DNA of 64,000 bases from VBWE01 sp943372645 (GTDB lineage Bacteria > Bacteroidota > Bacteroidia > Palsa-965): contig CALRZN010000002.1 of assembly GCA_943372645.1 (NCBI GenBank), positions 186,001 to 250,000 on the forward strand. Direction: 5' to 3'. The notes beneath the pieces were generated by a model, which was not told the DNA's origin, did not search any database, and saw nothing but the letters and a program-made list of their open reading frames with translations. The translations under genes were made by a program, and so were the position numbers. This document shows, in pieces, positions 33,750-43,006 of the stretch (positions are counted from its first letter, which is position 1; each line of letters opens with the position of its first letter).

Positions 33750-36047
33750 ATGAGAGTAAAAACTACACACCTATTCACCGCTATTATTATGGCCTTTTCG
33801 GGAAGCGCTTTTGCCCAGCTGCTTACGCCGGAAGTGCTGTATTATGACTTTAACGGCAGCGGCACTTCGGTGCCCAACCTGGCAAGCGCACCGCCTCCGG
33901 GCACAGCAACAGCAACCATTATGGGCGGCCTTACCCAGGGCGGAACCAGCATCTGCCAGGGAACAATGATCGGAAGCGGAGTTTCTTCCACAACCGATTA
34001 TGTAAACACGGGCTGGGCACCGGGCATCGGTACCGGCTCATGGTCCTTTGCGTTCCGTACCGAGAACATTACACCATCGTCTACCTTGTTCTACATTTTC
34101 GGAGATGTGGGTACTAATTCGTTCCGTTGCTTTACAAACGGTGTGGCCGGCGCAAACAACTGGATTTTACGCGGAGCCGGCCTAACAGACATCTACATCA
34201 ATGGTGGCGCAACCGTTGCCCCGCACATGTGTGCGTTTGTGTATGATGCCACGCTGAATAACGTAAAAGGATACCTGGACGGTGTGCTTGTTACCACCGT
34301 TGCGCAGACCGCCCCCAACCTTACCGGAACCGGTCCGCTCAAAGTAGTCGGTTACAGCGCCAACGTGGGCATGCCTGCAAACGGCCACCTCGATGAATTC
34401 CGGGTGTACAGCCGTGCATTAAGTGCATCTGAAGTAGCACAGCTCAACAACCCGTTTACTCCGAGTGGCTACCTGGGCGCGAACACCAATATCTGCTCCG
34501 GTTCTGCTACGCAGCTGAGCTTACCCAACTGGCCCTACGGATCAGTAACCTGGTCAACAACTGCAACAACACCGGCGATTACTGTATCCACACCGGGAAC
34601 GTATACCGTTTCGGTAACAGGCAACTGCGGCAGCGGTAACGATACCATCGTAATCGGCGACCTGCGCAGCTACGCCAGCGTTACAGCAAGCGCCTGCGGC
34701 AGTTATATGCTGCCGGGAGGTTCAACCGCAATTTCGTCAGGCACCTACATGGACACGATTCCGAACGTGGCGAACTGCGACAGTATTATCACCGTGAACC
34801 TCACCATCAATCAGCCCAGCACCAGCACCATTACCGCCAGCACCTGCGATATGTACACGGCCCCGAGCGGCGCGATGTATATGGCATCAGGCATGTACAT
34901 GGACACAATTGCGAACATGATGGGTTGCGACAGCGTTATCACAATCAACCTGACCGTAAACGCCCCGACCAGCAGCAGCATCACCACTTCTGCCTGCAGT
35001 ATGTACACGGCCCCGAGTGGCGCGATGTATATGGCTTCGGGTACTTACCAGGACACGATTGCGAACATGATGGGTTGTGACAGCGTCATCACCATTAACC
35101 TGACCATCAACATGCCGAGCAGCAGCAGCATGAGCGTTTCTTCGTGCGACAGCACATACACGGCTCCAAGCGGCGCGATGTACACTACATCTGGCACCTA
35201 CATGGACACCATTCCGAACATGATGGGCTGCGACAGCGTGATGACGATCAACCTGACGTTTAACACGCCGACTACTGCAGTCATGAATATATTTTCCTGC
35301 GACAGCAGCTACACCACCCCGAGCGGAGCCGTTTACACCACTACCGGTACGTACATGGACACGATTGCGAACATGATGGGTTGCGACAGTGTGATGACGA
35401 TTAACCTCACACTCAACAGCCCAACTGCTTCGGCGATGAGTGCAACCATTTGCAACGGTTCAACCTACACCGCCCCGAGCGGAGCAACCTATAACACGGC
35501 CGGTACTTACGTGGATTTTATTGCGAATACGCAGGGATGCGACAGCGTGATTACGATTACACTTGCTGTTACCACAGTGAATACTGCGTTTACGGATAAC
35601 GGACTCGGCCTGTGCACTGCGGCAGCATCGGGAGCCACTTACCAGTGGGCAACCTGCACGCCGAACTTTGCAATTATTTCGGGTGCTACCAGCCAGACTT
35701 ACCAGGCAACTGTAACCGGAAACTATGCAGTAATTGTTACTGAAAACAGTTGTACCGATACCTCGGCCTGCCAGCAGGTTATCATCAGCGGCGTGGAAGA
35801 AAACGCATTCGCGAACAACATTAAAATGTTCCCGAACCCGACCAATGGAAATTACACCATTGACCTCGGCAGCTCGTTCAGCGATGTAGTGATTACCGTT
35901 ACCGACCTCACCGGCCGCGTAATTGCAACAGAGCGTGAAAAAGCCGCGCAAATCATCAACATGAACATGGAAGAGCCGCAGGGCGTTTACGTTGTAACCA
36001 TCAAGGCCAACGATAAACAGGCGGTTTTACGATTGATTAAAAACTAA
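33750..36047 (+). CDS. T9SS-exported LamG/Ig protein with six near-identical repeats
   Basis: 765 residues from the ATG at 33750; the frame extends 13 codons upstream, across the promoter. In order: signal peptide (TTHLFTAIIMAFSGSAFAQ), a LamG-like concanavalin fold (about 30-235), a short Ig-like region, then six repeats of about 44 residues from roughly 315 to 615. These show a C..yTAPSGamY.tSGtYmDTI.NmmGCDSV.TINLT pattern, with two Cys each. An Ig-like region and a type A sorting domain (MFPNPTNGNYTIDLG ... GVYVVTIKANDKQAVLRLIKN, cut) end the protein. Expected location is the cell surface. Repeats 2-5 are nearly identical at the DNA level too, so copy number may vary. Confidence 0.9.
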   Translation: MRVKTTHLFTAIIMAFSGSAFAQLLTPEVLYYDFNGSGTSVPNLASAPPPGTATATIMGGLTQGGTSICQGTMIGSGVSSTTDYVNTGWAPGIGTGSWSFAFRTENITPSSTLFYIFGDVGTNSFRCFTNGVAGANNWILRGAGLTDIYINGGATVAPHMCAFVYDATLNNVKGYLDGVLVTTVAQTAPNLTGTGPLKVVGYSANVGMPANGHLDEFRVYSRALSASEVAQLNNPFTPSGYLGANTNICSGSATQLSLPNWPYGSVTWSTTATTPAITVSTPGTYTVSVTGNCGSGNDTIVIGDLRSYASVTASACGSYMLPGGSTAISSGTYMDTIPNVANCDSIITVNLTINQPSTSTITASTCDMYTAPSGAMYMASGMYMDTIANMMGCDSVITINLTVNAPTSSSITTSACSMYTAPSGAMYMASGTYQDTIANMMGCDSVITINLTINMPSSSSMSVSSCDSTYTAPSGAMYTTSGTYMDTIPNMMGCDSVMTINLTFNTPTTAVMNIFSCDSSYTTPSGAVYTTTGTYMDTIANMMGCDSVMTINLTLNSPTASAMSATICNGSTYTAPSGATYNTAGTYVDFIANTQGCDSVITITLAVTTVNTAFTDNGLGLCTAAASGATYQWATCTPNFAIISGATSQTYQATVTGNYAVIVTENSCTDTSACQQVIISGVEENAFANNIKMFPNPTNGNYTIDLGSSFSDVVITVTDLTGRVIATEREKAAQIINMNMEEPQGVYVVTIKANDKQAVLRLIKN

Positions 36048-36077
36048 GTATAAAGTAGCTCCGCAAACAAGGACTGG

Positions 36078-36286
36078 TCGTTTAAAACAGATCCTTTAAA
36101 AGTGGCAGTGGCAGGCTGCAGTGGCAGTCAAAAAAAGAAAGCGGCTGACAACGTTGTTGTCGGCCGCTTTTATTTTATACGAACTGAAATGAAAAAACAA
36201 TTCGACTGCCACTGCCTGCTGCTGCTGCCACTGAAACAGGTACTATTTTACAGCAACAGTGCAGGAAAACGATTCATTTAAAACGA
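36078..36286. repeat. Long inverted-repeat (REP-like) element, copy 1
   Basis: Ends are TCGTTTAAAA and its complement-like TTTAAAACGA. Inside are GGCAGTGGCAG-rich arms (36099-36129 and 36204-36236) and a central hairpin (36138-36170: AAAGCGGC-n-GACAAC ... GTTGTC-n-GCCGCTTT) followed by TTTTATTTT. It fills the gap between the convergent genes ending at 36047 and 36294, where the hairpin can serve as terminator for both. Copies 2 and 3 are at 54006 and 55183. Confidence 0.7.
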
Positions 36287-36293
36287 TCATAAA

Positions 36294-39200
36294 TCAAAGT
36301 TGCTGAAACGCAATCTTCATCCGGTCGAGTTTCAGAATTTTCAGGTAATAGGTTTTAAATGCATCAAACTCCTGCGGCGTGATGGTGCGTGTTTTAAACT
36401 GCTGGAATTTTTCCGCCTGCAGACTGCCGTCGGGCAGCAGTTTAAATTTCAGTTCATATTTGCCGAAGCTCGTTTCTACTGAAACCGGTTGCGGCACTTT
36501 CATCAGCTTGTACCCTTTCGGCGCTTTCAGAATCACTTTCTGCACCATCGGATCGGTGTTGCAGATCTGTGATACATCGAGGCGGTTGCTGCGCGTGGGC
36601 GTTGAAATGGCCGGGCTGGAGCGGAGGCTGTTCATCCACGGAATGGGGCAGATGAGCAGGCCCACCACTTCGTCCGTATATTCTTCCGCTTTGAACGTAA
36701 ATTTGCCGCGCAGCGGTTCGGTAATGGCTGATGCGTTTTCGTACGAATAATCCGTAAGCGTCAGGTTCTGGTAATTGCCCGAACCCATGGCCGATGTAAG
36801 CACGTTGCGTTTTTCCAGGTCAGAAACACCGCCCGCAAAATACTCGCGCCACGAACCACCGGTAATGCCGGTCATTTCCGAATTCACCTGCAGGTCAAGT
36901 GTACCGGCCGCATTCAGCTGCGCCTGGATGGTGTACTGGATTTTGTTTTTCTTTTCGTTCAGGTCGTCTAACGGCAGCAGGAACAGGTTCTTCTCCCCGT
37001 CTTTAATCAGCAGCGAATACGCACCGATGTCATTTTCGGTAAGAACAAACGACGGGTAAAAATCAGTGGTAAGATCATAAAACCGTTTCTCGCCGTCAAT
37101 AATCGCGCAGGCCACCACGTGGTCAAACGCCAGCGATGGCAGCATGTCCTGGTGGTTAAACGAATTGGTTTTTACCAGCGCATAATAACTCTCGATGTTC
37201 AGCGCACGCAGCATCGCAATCATCAGCGTGGCCACGTCTTTGCAATCGCCGATGCGTGCCGAAAGCGTTTGTTCCGGGCTTTTCGGAATGTAACCCGATT
37301 GCAGGAACGACACATACGAGTATTTGATTTCGCGGGTGAGGTAGTTGTAAACAGCATCTACTTTTTCCTGCGGTTTCATGCCCGGTTTAATAATGCTGTC
37401 GAGCGCTTCCTGCACATCATACGTAATTTCAAACTTGCGGTAGGTTTTGTCCTGGTACCATTTCACCACCGGGCTCCAGTCGGTGAGTGTGCTCAGGTTG
37501 ATGGTGCCGTACGGATCGTAATTATCAAGAATGGCTTCCTCGTTTTCCACTTTCTTCACATCGTTAAATTCCCAACGGTAAAAATCATACCCGTCGTGTG
37601 TCGTTTTCTGCGGCTCGTCTTTCACCAGGTGCGCACTGTGGTTCAGCTGTTCGCCGGCCGGAAGCGCTACCTCTAATTTTTTATACCAGATCGGCACATC
37701 AAACATGGTGTAGTGCGTCATGGAAAAAGCGGTGTCCAATTGCTCATCGTACCGCGACCAGGTGTAAATGCCTTCCAGCATAATGAGGTCGCCGGGTTCC
37801 AGGTTTTTAATCACCACATAACCGCCCTGCTGGTCGGGCGTAAACTCCGTCCCGTTTGGTTTTTTCACCTTTACCATCGTTACATTTCCGAGAAACGAAA
37901 AGTTGTATTCCATCCAGCGTTTTACACCGGTTTCGTTCTGCACTTTTACCATAAACTGCTGATACACTTCAATGTCTTTCTGATCGTTCAGAATAATGTC
38001 GCGCGTGTACATCACCACCACCGATTCTTCGTCGGGGTATTTGAATTTCCAGTCGGTGATATTCTGTACTTCCTCAAACCCTTTGGTTGCAAAAAGTTGT
38101 TTATAGGTTTTCTGCCCCGCTATTTTTTCAATTTTTTCGTCCAATGAATTGTAACCGCCCCTGCTCATTTTCTGTGCTTCCCGGTAATAAGCCAGGGCCT
38201 GCTGTACATTGGCGTCGTTGGTTTTTCCTTTGTCGTACCAGATATCGCCCTTGGTTTCAATTACGCCGGCGTTATACGGACTGATCTGCAGTGCTTCATC
38301 CAGCAGTTTCAGCGCCTCGTCGTATTTTTCATTGCTGTACAGCACATTTGCTTTTTCAACGCGGTAGTACGACTCCGAAGGCAACCGTTCAATCAGTTCA
38401 TCATACAGCTGCAGCACTTTTTTGGTGTTGCCTTTGCCTTTATAATAATCAATGGCGGCGGTGTAATCATATACATAAAAGTTGGTGCGCATCCGTTTGA
38501 TTGCTTCTTCGCCGTATTTGTCGCGCTCTTTGTCCGTCTGTTCTTTGAACGGTTTGTTGTCATCGTTTTCCAGTTCCCACTGCAGCGATTCTTTATATTC
38601 CGGAACTTTTTCCATCATCGCCTTGAGGTACGTTTCTTTTTCTGTCCGCATGCCGCGCGCATTGTAATATTTCACAAAGGCATTAATCACCGCATAGTTG
38701 GTAGGCGTAATGGCGTTCAGGCGGTTCAGCGCGCTGAAATAACGGTCGGGATCAATGCCGAGGTCAATCTCTTCAAACTTCTGGTATTGCTCACCAAACA
38801 GCGGCGTTTTTTCGGCATCAATTTCGTTCAGCGTTTCGTATGTTTTTTCAATCTTCCCGTTGCGTGCATAAATGCGGGCGACCAGGAATTTGAGGAAAAC
38901 CAGTTTCGGATTTTTGCGCAGTGCTTTTACGAAATACTGTTCCGACTGGTGCGTCTGTTTCAGATCCAGTGCAGCTTTCGAATACAGGTACCACGCAAAC
39001 AAATCATCCGGACTTTTTTCTGTGCGTTTTTTTAATTCGCTCAGTGCATACATGGATGTGAGCGCGGTTTTGTATTGCTGTGCTGTAAATGTTGTTCCGC
39101 CGGCGGGTGCCGCATCAATCAGTTTGCCGTTGGCATCGGTCATGCGGATGCAGAAGCCGTGCTCGCCCGAGCTGCCGAAATAGCCTCCGCCAAACATACC

Positions 39201-40142
39201 GCCGTAGTCAAACAGGTCCGAAAAATCATAACGCGAATTCATTGTGCCGCTGCCCGGATCAAATTCGAGGAAACGGTACGAACGCGGGGCCGAAGCAGCT
39301 GATGCGGTTTTTACCAGCATGCGGTGTGTGCCGGCCGGAAGCTCCAGCGTTACAATTTCATTGTCCCACGTAAAATTCAGTTCGTCTTTCGCTTCCAGCA
39401 CCAGGCTGCCGTCGAGCCATATTTTCATCGGCGCTTCGCGCGATACACGAAGCTGGATCGTTGTTTTTGTTTTCGTTTCAAAAAACGTGTTGGCGTAATA
39501 CACGCTGCGTTCGTTCCAGCTCATGCAGTAGTCTTCTGCATTCAGCATGCCGGTTTCGGGCAGGTACTTCGGGGTTACCCAGTTGAATGTGGCACCCATG
39601 GGGTTTGTATAACTACGGCTGCTGCTCCAGGCGTCTGTTTCCGGTGCGTACGTGTTTACAAAACCGCTTCCCGAAATGTTTTTAAACGGCCCCAGAAAAC
39701 TCCAGCTGAACCCATGAAACAGGTTGCTGCGCAGTTTTTTTGCATCGTCAAATTTGCGGTTCTGCTCCTTTTCGTCGGCCTGTGCGATTTTCGAACGGAT
39801 CTGCGCGCGTTCGCTGAGCGTTGTTTTTTTCAGGATGCTTTCGGCCGAACCGCTGTAATTATTTTCAAGCACGAGAAACTGTACTTCATCATCGTACTTG
39901 TTCAGCAGGCGGCGCACATACGTGCGGTAACCGAGGTTGTCCTGCTCCATATCGGCAAGTACCAGTAATCCTTTCAGCGCCTGTTCATCAAGGCTGTCTT
40001 TTTCAAGTGCCGCTTCGAAACTTTTGCGGGCCGCTTTGTGGTCGTTTGAACGGATGAAATTCCAGCCTTCGTTTTGAGCCGCCAGGCGGATGGAAAGGAT
40101 AACGAACAAAAAAAGGGCGAGATACGGGTGGAGTCGTTTCAT
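36294..40142 (-). CDS. TPR/DUF3857/transglutaminase-like envelope protein
   Basis: 1282 residues from the ATG at 40142 (MKRLHPYLALFLFVILSIRL), a signal peptide ending LAAQ. The first 750 residues mix TPR-like helices (KKVLQLYDELIERLPSESYY) with a beta-rich insert. Then a DUF3857 domain (about 760-930: VVMYTRDIILNDQKDIEVYQ) and a transglutaminase-like domain follow. The Cys-His-Asp triad is visible in ARIGDCKDVATLMIAML, LAFDHVVACAII and FYDLTTDFYP. A C-terminal beta region completes it. The pair DUF3857-transglutaminase is common in exported Bacteroidota proteins; the substrate is unknown. Cross-linking or peptidase activity in the periplasm is possible. Confidence 0.87.
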   Translation of the reverse strand: MKRLHPYLALFLFVILSIRLAAQNEGWNFIRSNDHKAARKSFEAALEKDSLDEQALKGLLVLADMEQDNLGYRTYVRRLLNKYDDEVQFLVLENNYSGSAESILKKTTLSERAQIRSKIAQADEKEQNRKFDDAKKLRSNLFHGFSWSFLGPFKNISGSGFVNTYAPETDAWSSSRSYTNPMGATFNWVTPKYLPETGMLNAEDYCMSWNERSVYYANTFFETKTKTTIQLRVSREAPMKIWLDGSLVLEAKDELNFTWDNEIVTLELPAGTHRMLVKTASAASAPRSYRFLEFDPGSGTMNSRYDFSDLFDYGGMFGGGYFGSSGEHGFCIRMTDANGKLIDAAPAGGTTFTAQQYKTALTSMYALSELKKRTEKSPDDLFAWYLYSKAALDLKQTHQSEQYFVKALRKNPKLVFLKFLVARIYARNGKIEKTYETLNEIDAEKTPLFGEQYQKFEEIDLGIDPDRYFSALNRLNAITPTNYAVINAFVKYYNARGMRTEKETYLKAMMEKVPEYKESLQWELENDDNKPFKEQTDKERDKYGEEAIKRMRTNFYVYDYTAAIDYYKGKGNTKKVLQLYDELIERLPSESYYRVEKANVLYSNEKYDEALKLLDEALQISPYNAGVIETKGDIWYDKGKTNDANVQQALAYYREAQKMSRGGYNSLDEKIEKIAGQKTYKQLFATKGFEEVQNITDWKFKYPDEESVVVMYTRDIILNDQKDIEVYQQFMVKVQNETGVKRWMEYNFSFLGNVTMVKVKKPNGTEFTPDQQGGYVVIKNLEPGDLIMLEGIYTWSRYDEQLDTAFSMTHYTMFDVPIWYKKLEVALPAGEQLNHSAHLVKDEPQKTTHDGYDFYRWEFNDVKKVENEEAILDNYDPYGTINLSTLTDWSPVVKWYQDKTYRKFEITYDVQEALDSIIKPGMKPQEKVDAVYNYLTREIKYSYVSFLQSGYIPKSPEQTLSARIGDCKDVATLMIAMLRALNIESYYALVKTNSFNHQDMLPSLAFDHVVACAIIDGEKRFYDLTTDFYPSFVLTENDIGAYSLLIKDGEKNLFLLPLDDLNEKKNKIQYTIQAQLNAAGTLDLQVNSEMTGITGGSWREYFAGGVSDLEKRNVLTSAMGSGNYQNLTLTDYSYENASAITEPLRGKFTFKAEEYTDEVVGLLICPIPWMNSLRSSPAISTPTRSNRLDVSQICNTDPMVQKVILKAPKGYKLMKVPQPVSVETSFGKYELKFKLLPDGSLQAEKFQQFKTRTITPQEFDAFKTYYLKILKLDRMKIAFQQL

Positions 40143-40336
40143 AGTTTTGTTAATGCGTTGTTTTGCAGATAATAAACAGCCGTAAAAGTAACAATAATGA
40201 ATGGCTGGCTTGTTAACAACAAGGGGCAAAAGTTAATTGCTATTAACAAAAATTGTAAACCGGTTGAAAACTTCACGCAACGAAACCCGTCAGTCAGCGT
40301 TATAAATCAAAAGGTTTACCCGATCTTTATATAACC

Positions 40337-40573
40337 ATGACCCATAACGAGTTTATTCACTTCAACGATCAGCCCTGCCGTTTCAAGCTCCGGTCCGGCA
40401 AAGAAATCTTTGGTGTTATCCGGGGTACACACGGTGCATACTACTTTTATACGCTCGGTGAACGCATCCGCCAGCGTTACCCTTCCGGCTCCGATTCGTG
40501 GGGACAAAACATTGATCTGAATGATGTAGTGGGTGCTGAATTTCTTACGGGCAGCGACCTGATGGTGGGCTGA
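40337..40573 (+). CDS. Small hypothetical protein, 78 aa
   Basis: Not recognised. The sequence HFNDQPCRFKLRSGKEIFGV followed by GTHGAYYFYT and IDLNDVVGAEFLTGSDLMVG has the strand pattern of a small beta-barrel (Sm- or SH3-like); that fold is inferred. It is soluble, without a signal peptide. It stands alone between the divergent gene at 40142 and the convergent gene ending at 40584. Start at the ATG 40337; the upstream frame gives no better choice. Confidence 0.6.
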   Translation: MTHNEFIHFNDQPCRFKLRSGKEIFGVIRGTHGAYYFYTLGERIRQRYPSGSDSWGQNIDLNDVVGAEFLTGSDLMVG

Positions 40574-40583
40574 GGCGCGCCGG

Positions 40584-41981
40584 TTAATACACAAAAACCT
40601 TACTGCGTAATACCTTTCCGTTGGCGGTTGCCTCCAGGATGTAAAGCCCTTGTGCTGCTTCGGGCAAACCAATGCGTCCGGAATTGTTTTCGCGGGTAAT
40701 AACCTGCTCTTTCCCCGACAGATCAAACAGCCGGATGGTTTCCGGCAACAGGTTATCAATTAAACCAACGGTGATAAAATCACTGACCGGATTCGGAAAC
40801 ACAGCAAGTGTTTCTTCTGCATTGTAATCCGGAATACCCGCCCAGCCGTTGCCATCAATGTGCAGCAGGTAACACTGGTCGTCGCCATCCACATTCGAAG
40901 TGCCGGCAACATAAAAACCGTTGTTCTGCGAAGCAATTATTTCGTAACCGATATCAATGCCGGCCAGCCCAAACGGATGCGCCCAGATGAGCTGCCCAGC
41001 CGTATCTGTTTTTAAAACCACCACGCTTATCGGGCCCTGCATGTAACTGTTGCTGTATCCGCAAAGCAGGTATCCGTCGGGCAGTTCAATGGCTGAGAAT
41101 GCGGCGTCGGCTGTATTGCTTCCGCCGAAGGTGCGCCGCCACAGGCTGGTGCCGCTGGTATCTATTTTTTCAATAAAAAAATCGAAGGCAGAGAACTGGT
41201 AAATTTCTGTTTCCCCGTAACTCACAAATTTCATGTCCGACGTAATCAGCAGGCCCTGGCAGCCATTCTGCCACGGATCGCCATAAGTGTAATCCCACTG
41301 CACATTGCCCAGGCTGTCGGTGCGAATCAGTTCCACATCGTAACCGCCGAACCCAAAGCTGCGCGTATCGGCCGTGATTATAAGATCGCCGTCGGGCAGT
41401 TCGCGCACGGCATCGGCGTATTCGTTGTCGTTTCCGCCGTAACGGCTCCACCAGCGCATGTTGCCCAACGCGTCGGTGCGTACGAGGTAAATTTCGTTTC
41501 CGCCGGGACCACTCACAAAACCGGTAAGTACAAAATCCCCGTTTTGTGTTTCACTTACAAACTTTACCGATTCGTTGCCGGTTCCGCCGTAAGCCTGTGC
41601 CCAGATAAGTGTTCCTGAAGTATCTACTTTGTACAGAAACGCATCTGTTGTATTCTGCGGGGCCTGTGTTTCGCCGCACAGCAGCAGGTTGCCGTCGCTG
41701 CACAGGTTCAGGTAAAAAGCTGTATTCGTTAAACTGTCGCCGAAGTATTTGGTCCAGATCAAATTGCCGTAACGGTCGAGTTTGTGCAGGGCCACATCGT
41801 ATCCGCCCTGCGGTCCGTTCGACATGTAGCCGGCCACAAACACGCTGCCGCTGCTGATCTGTTTTACCGAGCGCGCATAATCGTACTCCGAAGCATTGCC
41901 GAACCAGGTTTCAAAATATACCGGCTGGGCAAACGCTGCGCTGCAGTTAATAAAAACGGCAAACAATACGATGCGCCACAT
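40584..41981 (-). CDS. T9SS-exported beta-propeller-like repeat protein
   Basis: 465 residues. A signal peptide (RIVLFAVFINCSAAFAQ) is followed by seven or so repeats of about 50 residues. Each has the pattern G..DvyLiktDs.GnliW.k.yGG (GYDVALHKLDRYGNLIWTKY; NEIYLVRTDALGNMRWWSRY), which folds as a beta-propeller in related proteins. A C-terminal type A sorting domain follows (LAVFPNPVSDFITVGLI ... GLYILEATANGKVLRSKVFVY, cut). It is probably released or attached at the cell surface by T9SS. The -7 box TATCTTTG ends 6 nt before its start codon. Confidence 0.88.
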   Translation of the reverse strand: MWRIVLFAVFINCSAAFAQPVYFETWFGNASEYDYARSVKQISSGSVFVAGYMSNGPQGGYDVALHKLDRYGNLIWTKYFGDSLTNTAFYLNLCSDGNLLLCGETQAPQNTTDAFLYKVDTSGTLIWAQAYGGTGNESVKFVSETQNGDFVLTGFVSGPGGNEIYLVRTDALGNMRWWSRYGGNDNEYADAVRELPDGDLIITADTRSFGFGGYDVELIRTDSLGNVQWDYTYGDPWQNGCQGLLITSDMKFVSYGETEIYQFSAFDFFIEKIDTSGTSLWRRTFGGSNTADAAFSAIELPDGYLLCGYSNSYMQGPISVVVLKTDTAGQLIWAHPFGLAGIDIGYEIIASQNNGFYVAGTSNVDGDDQCYLLHIDGNGWAGIPDYNAEETLAVFPNPVSDFITVGLIDNLLPETIRLFDLSGKEQVITRENNSGRIGLPEAAQGLYILEATANGKVLRSKVFVY

Positions 41982-41987
41982 GATTTA

Positions 41988-41995
41988 CAAAGATA
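41988..41995 (-). promoter_or_regulatory. -7 box (TATCTTTG) 6 nt from the start codon
   Basis: Exact TAnnTTTG match on the minus strand. With only 6 nt to the ATG at 41981 the transcript would have little or no leader. Confidence 0.55.
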
Positions 41996-42100
41996 CACGG
42001 GAAACAACCATGTACCTAAAATTTCTGATCTTGCACCGCATTCATGTAACTTTTGCAGCGGGGCAAACGTCCCGGAAACAGTTTCATCAAACCAACGATT

Positions 42101-42988
42101 ATGGAATTACGCATCGAACAGCTTTCAAAAACCTATTCCAACGGCGTTCATGCGCTGAAAGGCGTTTCGCTTACCATGCCTACCGGTATGTTCGGACTGC
42201 TCGGTCCCAACGGCGCGGGCAAATCAACGCTCATGCGCACGCTGGCCACGCTGCAGGAAGCCGATTCAGGCAGCGCCACGCTCGATGGTGTTGACCTGCT
42301 GCGCCAGAAAGAAGAAGTGCGCCGCATGCTCGGTTACCTGCCCCAGGAGTTTGGTGTGTATCCGAAAGTGTCAGCCGAAACGCTGCTCGATCATTTTGCC
42401 GTGCTCAAAGGCGTGGCCAACCGCGGCGAACGCAAAGAACTGGTTGCTGCACTTTTGCGCCAGACCAATTTATACGATGTGCGCAAAAAGAACCTCGGCA
42501 CGTTTTCGGGTGGCATGAAACAACGCTTCGGCATTGCCCAGGCGCTCATCGGCAATCCGAAACTGATTATCGTGGATGAACCCACCGCCGGCCTCGATCC
42601 CGCCGAACGCAACCGCTTTCATAATCTGCTGAGCGAAATCGGCGAAAACGTAATCATCATTCTTTCCACACATATTGTGGATGATGTAACCGACCTGTGC
42701 AGCAACATGGCCATCATTAACAAAGGCGAAGTGCTGCTCACCGGCCAGCCGAAAAAACTGATTACCAGCCTTGCAGGTAAAGTGTGGATGAAAGAAATTG
42801 AAAAGCCGGAAGTGGCCGATTACCGCGCCAGACACAGCGTTATCTCCAGCCGCATGCACATGGGTATGGTGGTTATACACGTCATTAGTGATACACAACC
42901 CGATGCTTCGTTTGTGCAGGCACAGCCCAACCTCGAAGATGTTTATTTCGCGGCCATTGCGGCACACACCACACCGGTTAACGTTTAA
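42101..42988 (+). CDS. ABC transporter ATP-binding protein
   Basis: 295 residues from the ATG at 42101. Walker A LLGPNGAGKSTLMRTL, Q-loop YLPQEFGVYP, signature FSGGMKQRFGIAQAL, Walker B LIIVDEPTAGLDP and the switch His in IILSTHIVDDV are all intact. The C-terminal 80 residues (WMKEIEKPEVADY onwards) resemble the accessory part of exporter ATPases. It is followed after 18 nt by the permease-peptidase fusion and surely forms a transporter with it. Cytoplasmic face of the inner membrane; substrate unknown. Confidence 0.95.
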   Translation: MELRIEQLSKTYSNGVHALKGVSLTMPTGMFGLLGPNGAGKSTLMRTLATLQEADSGSATLDGVDLLRQKEEVRRMLGYLPQEFGVYPKVSAETLLDHFAVLKGVANRGERKELVAALLRQTNLYDVRKKNLGTFSGGMKQRFGIAQALIGNPKLIIVDEPTAGLDPAERNRFHNLLSEIGENVIIILSTHIVDDVTDLCSNMAIINKGEVLLTGQPKKLITSLAGKVWMKEIEKPEVADYRARHSVISSRMHMGMVVIHVISDTQPDASFVQAQPNLEDVYFAAIAAHTTPVNV

Positions 42989-43006
42989 CAGCGCAAACAG
43001 CATACG

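Noticed and set aside
34840..35560. Regular repeats suggesting a CRISPR array
   Set aside because: Repeats are about 130 bp, in frame, and encode the adhesin modules. No spacers or cas genes.
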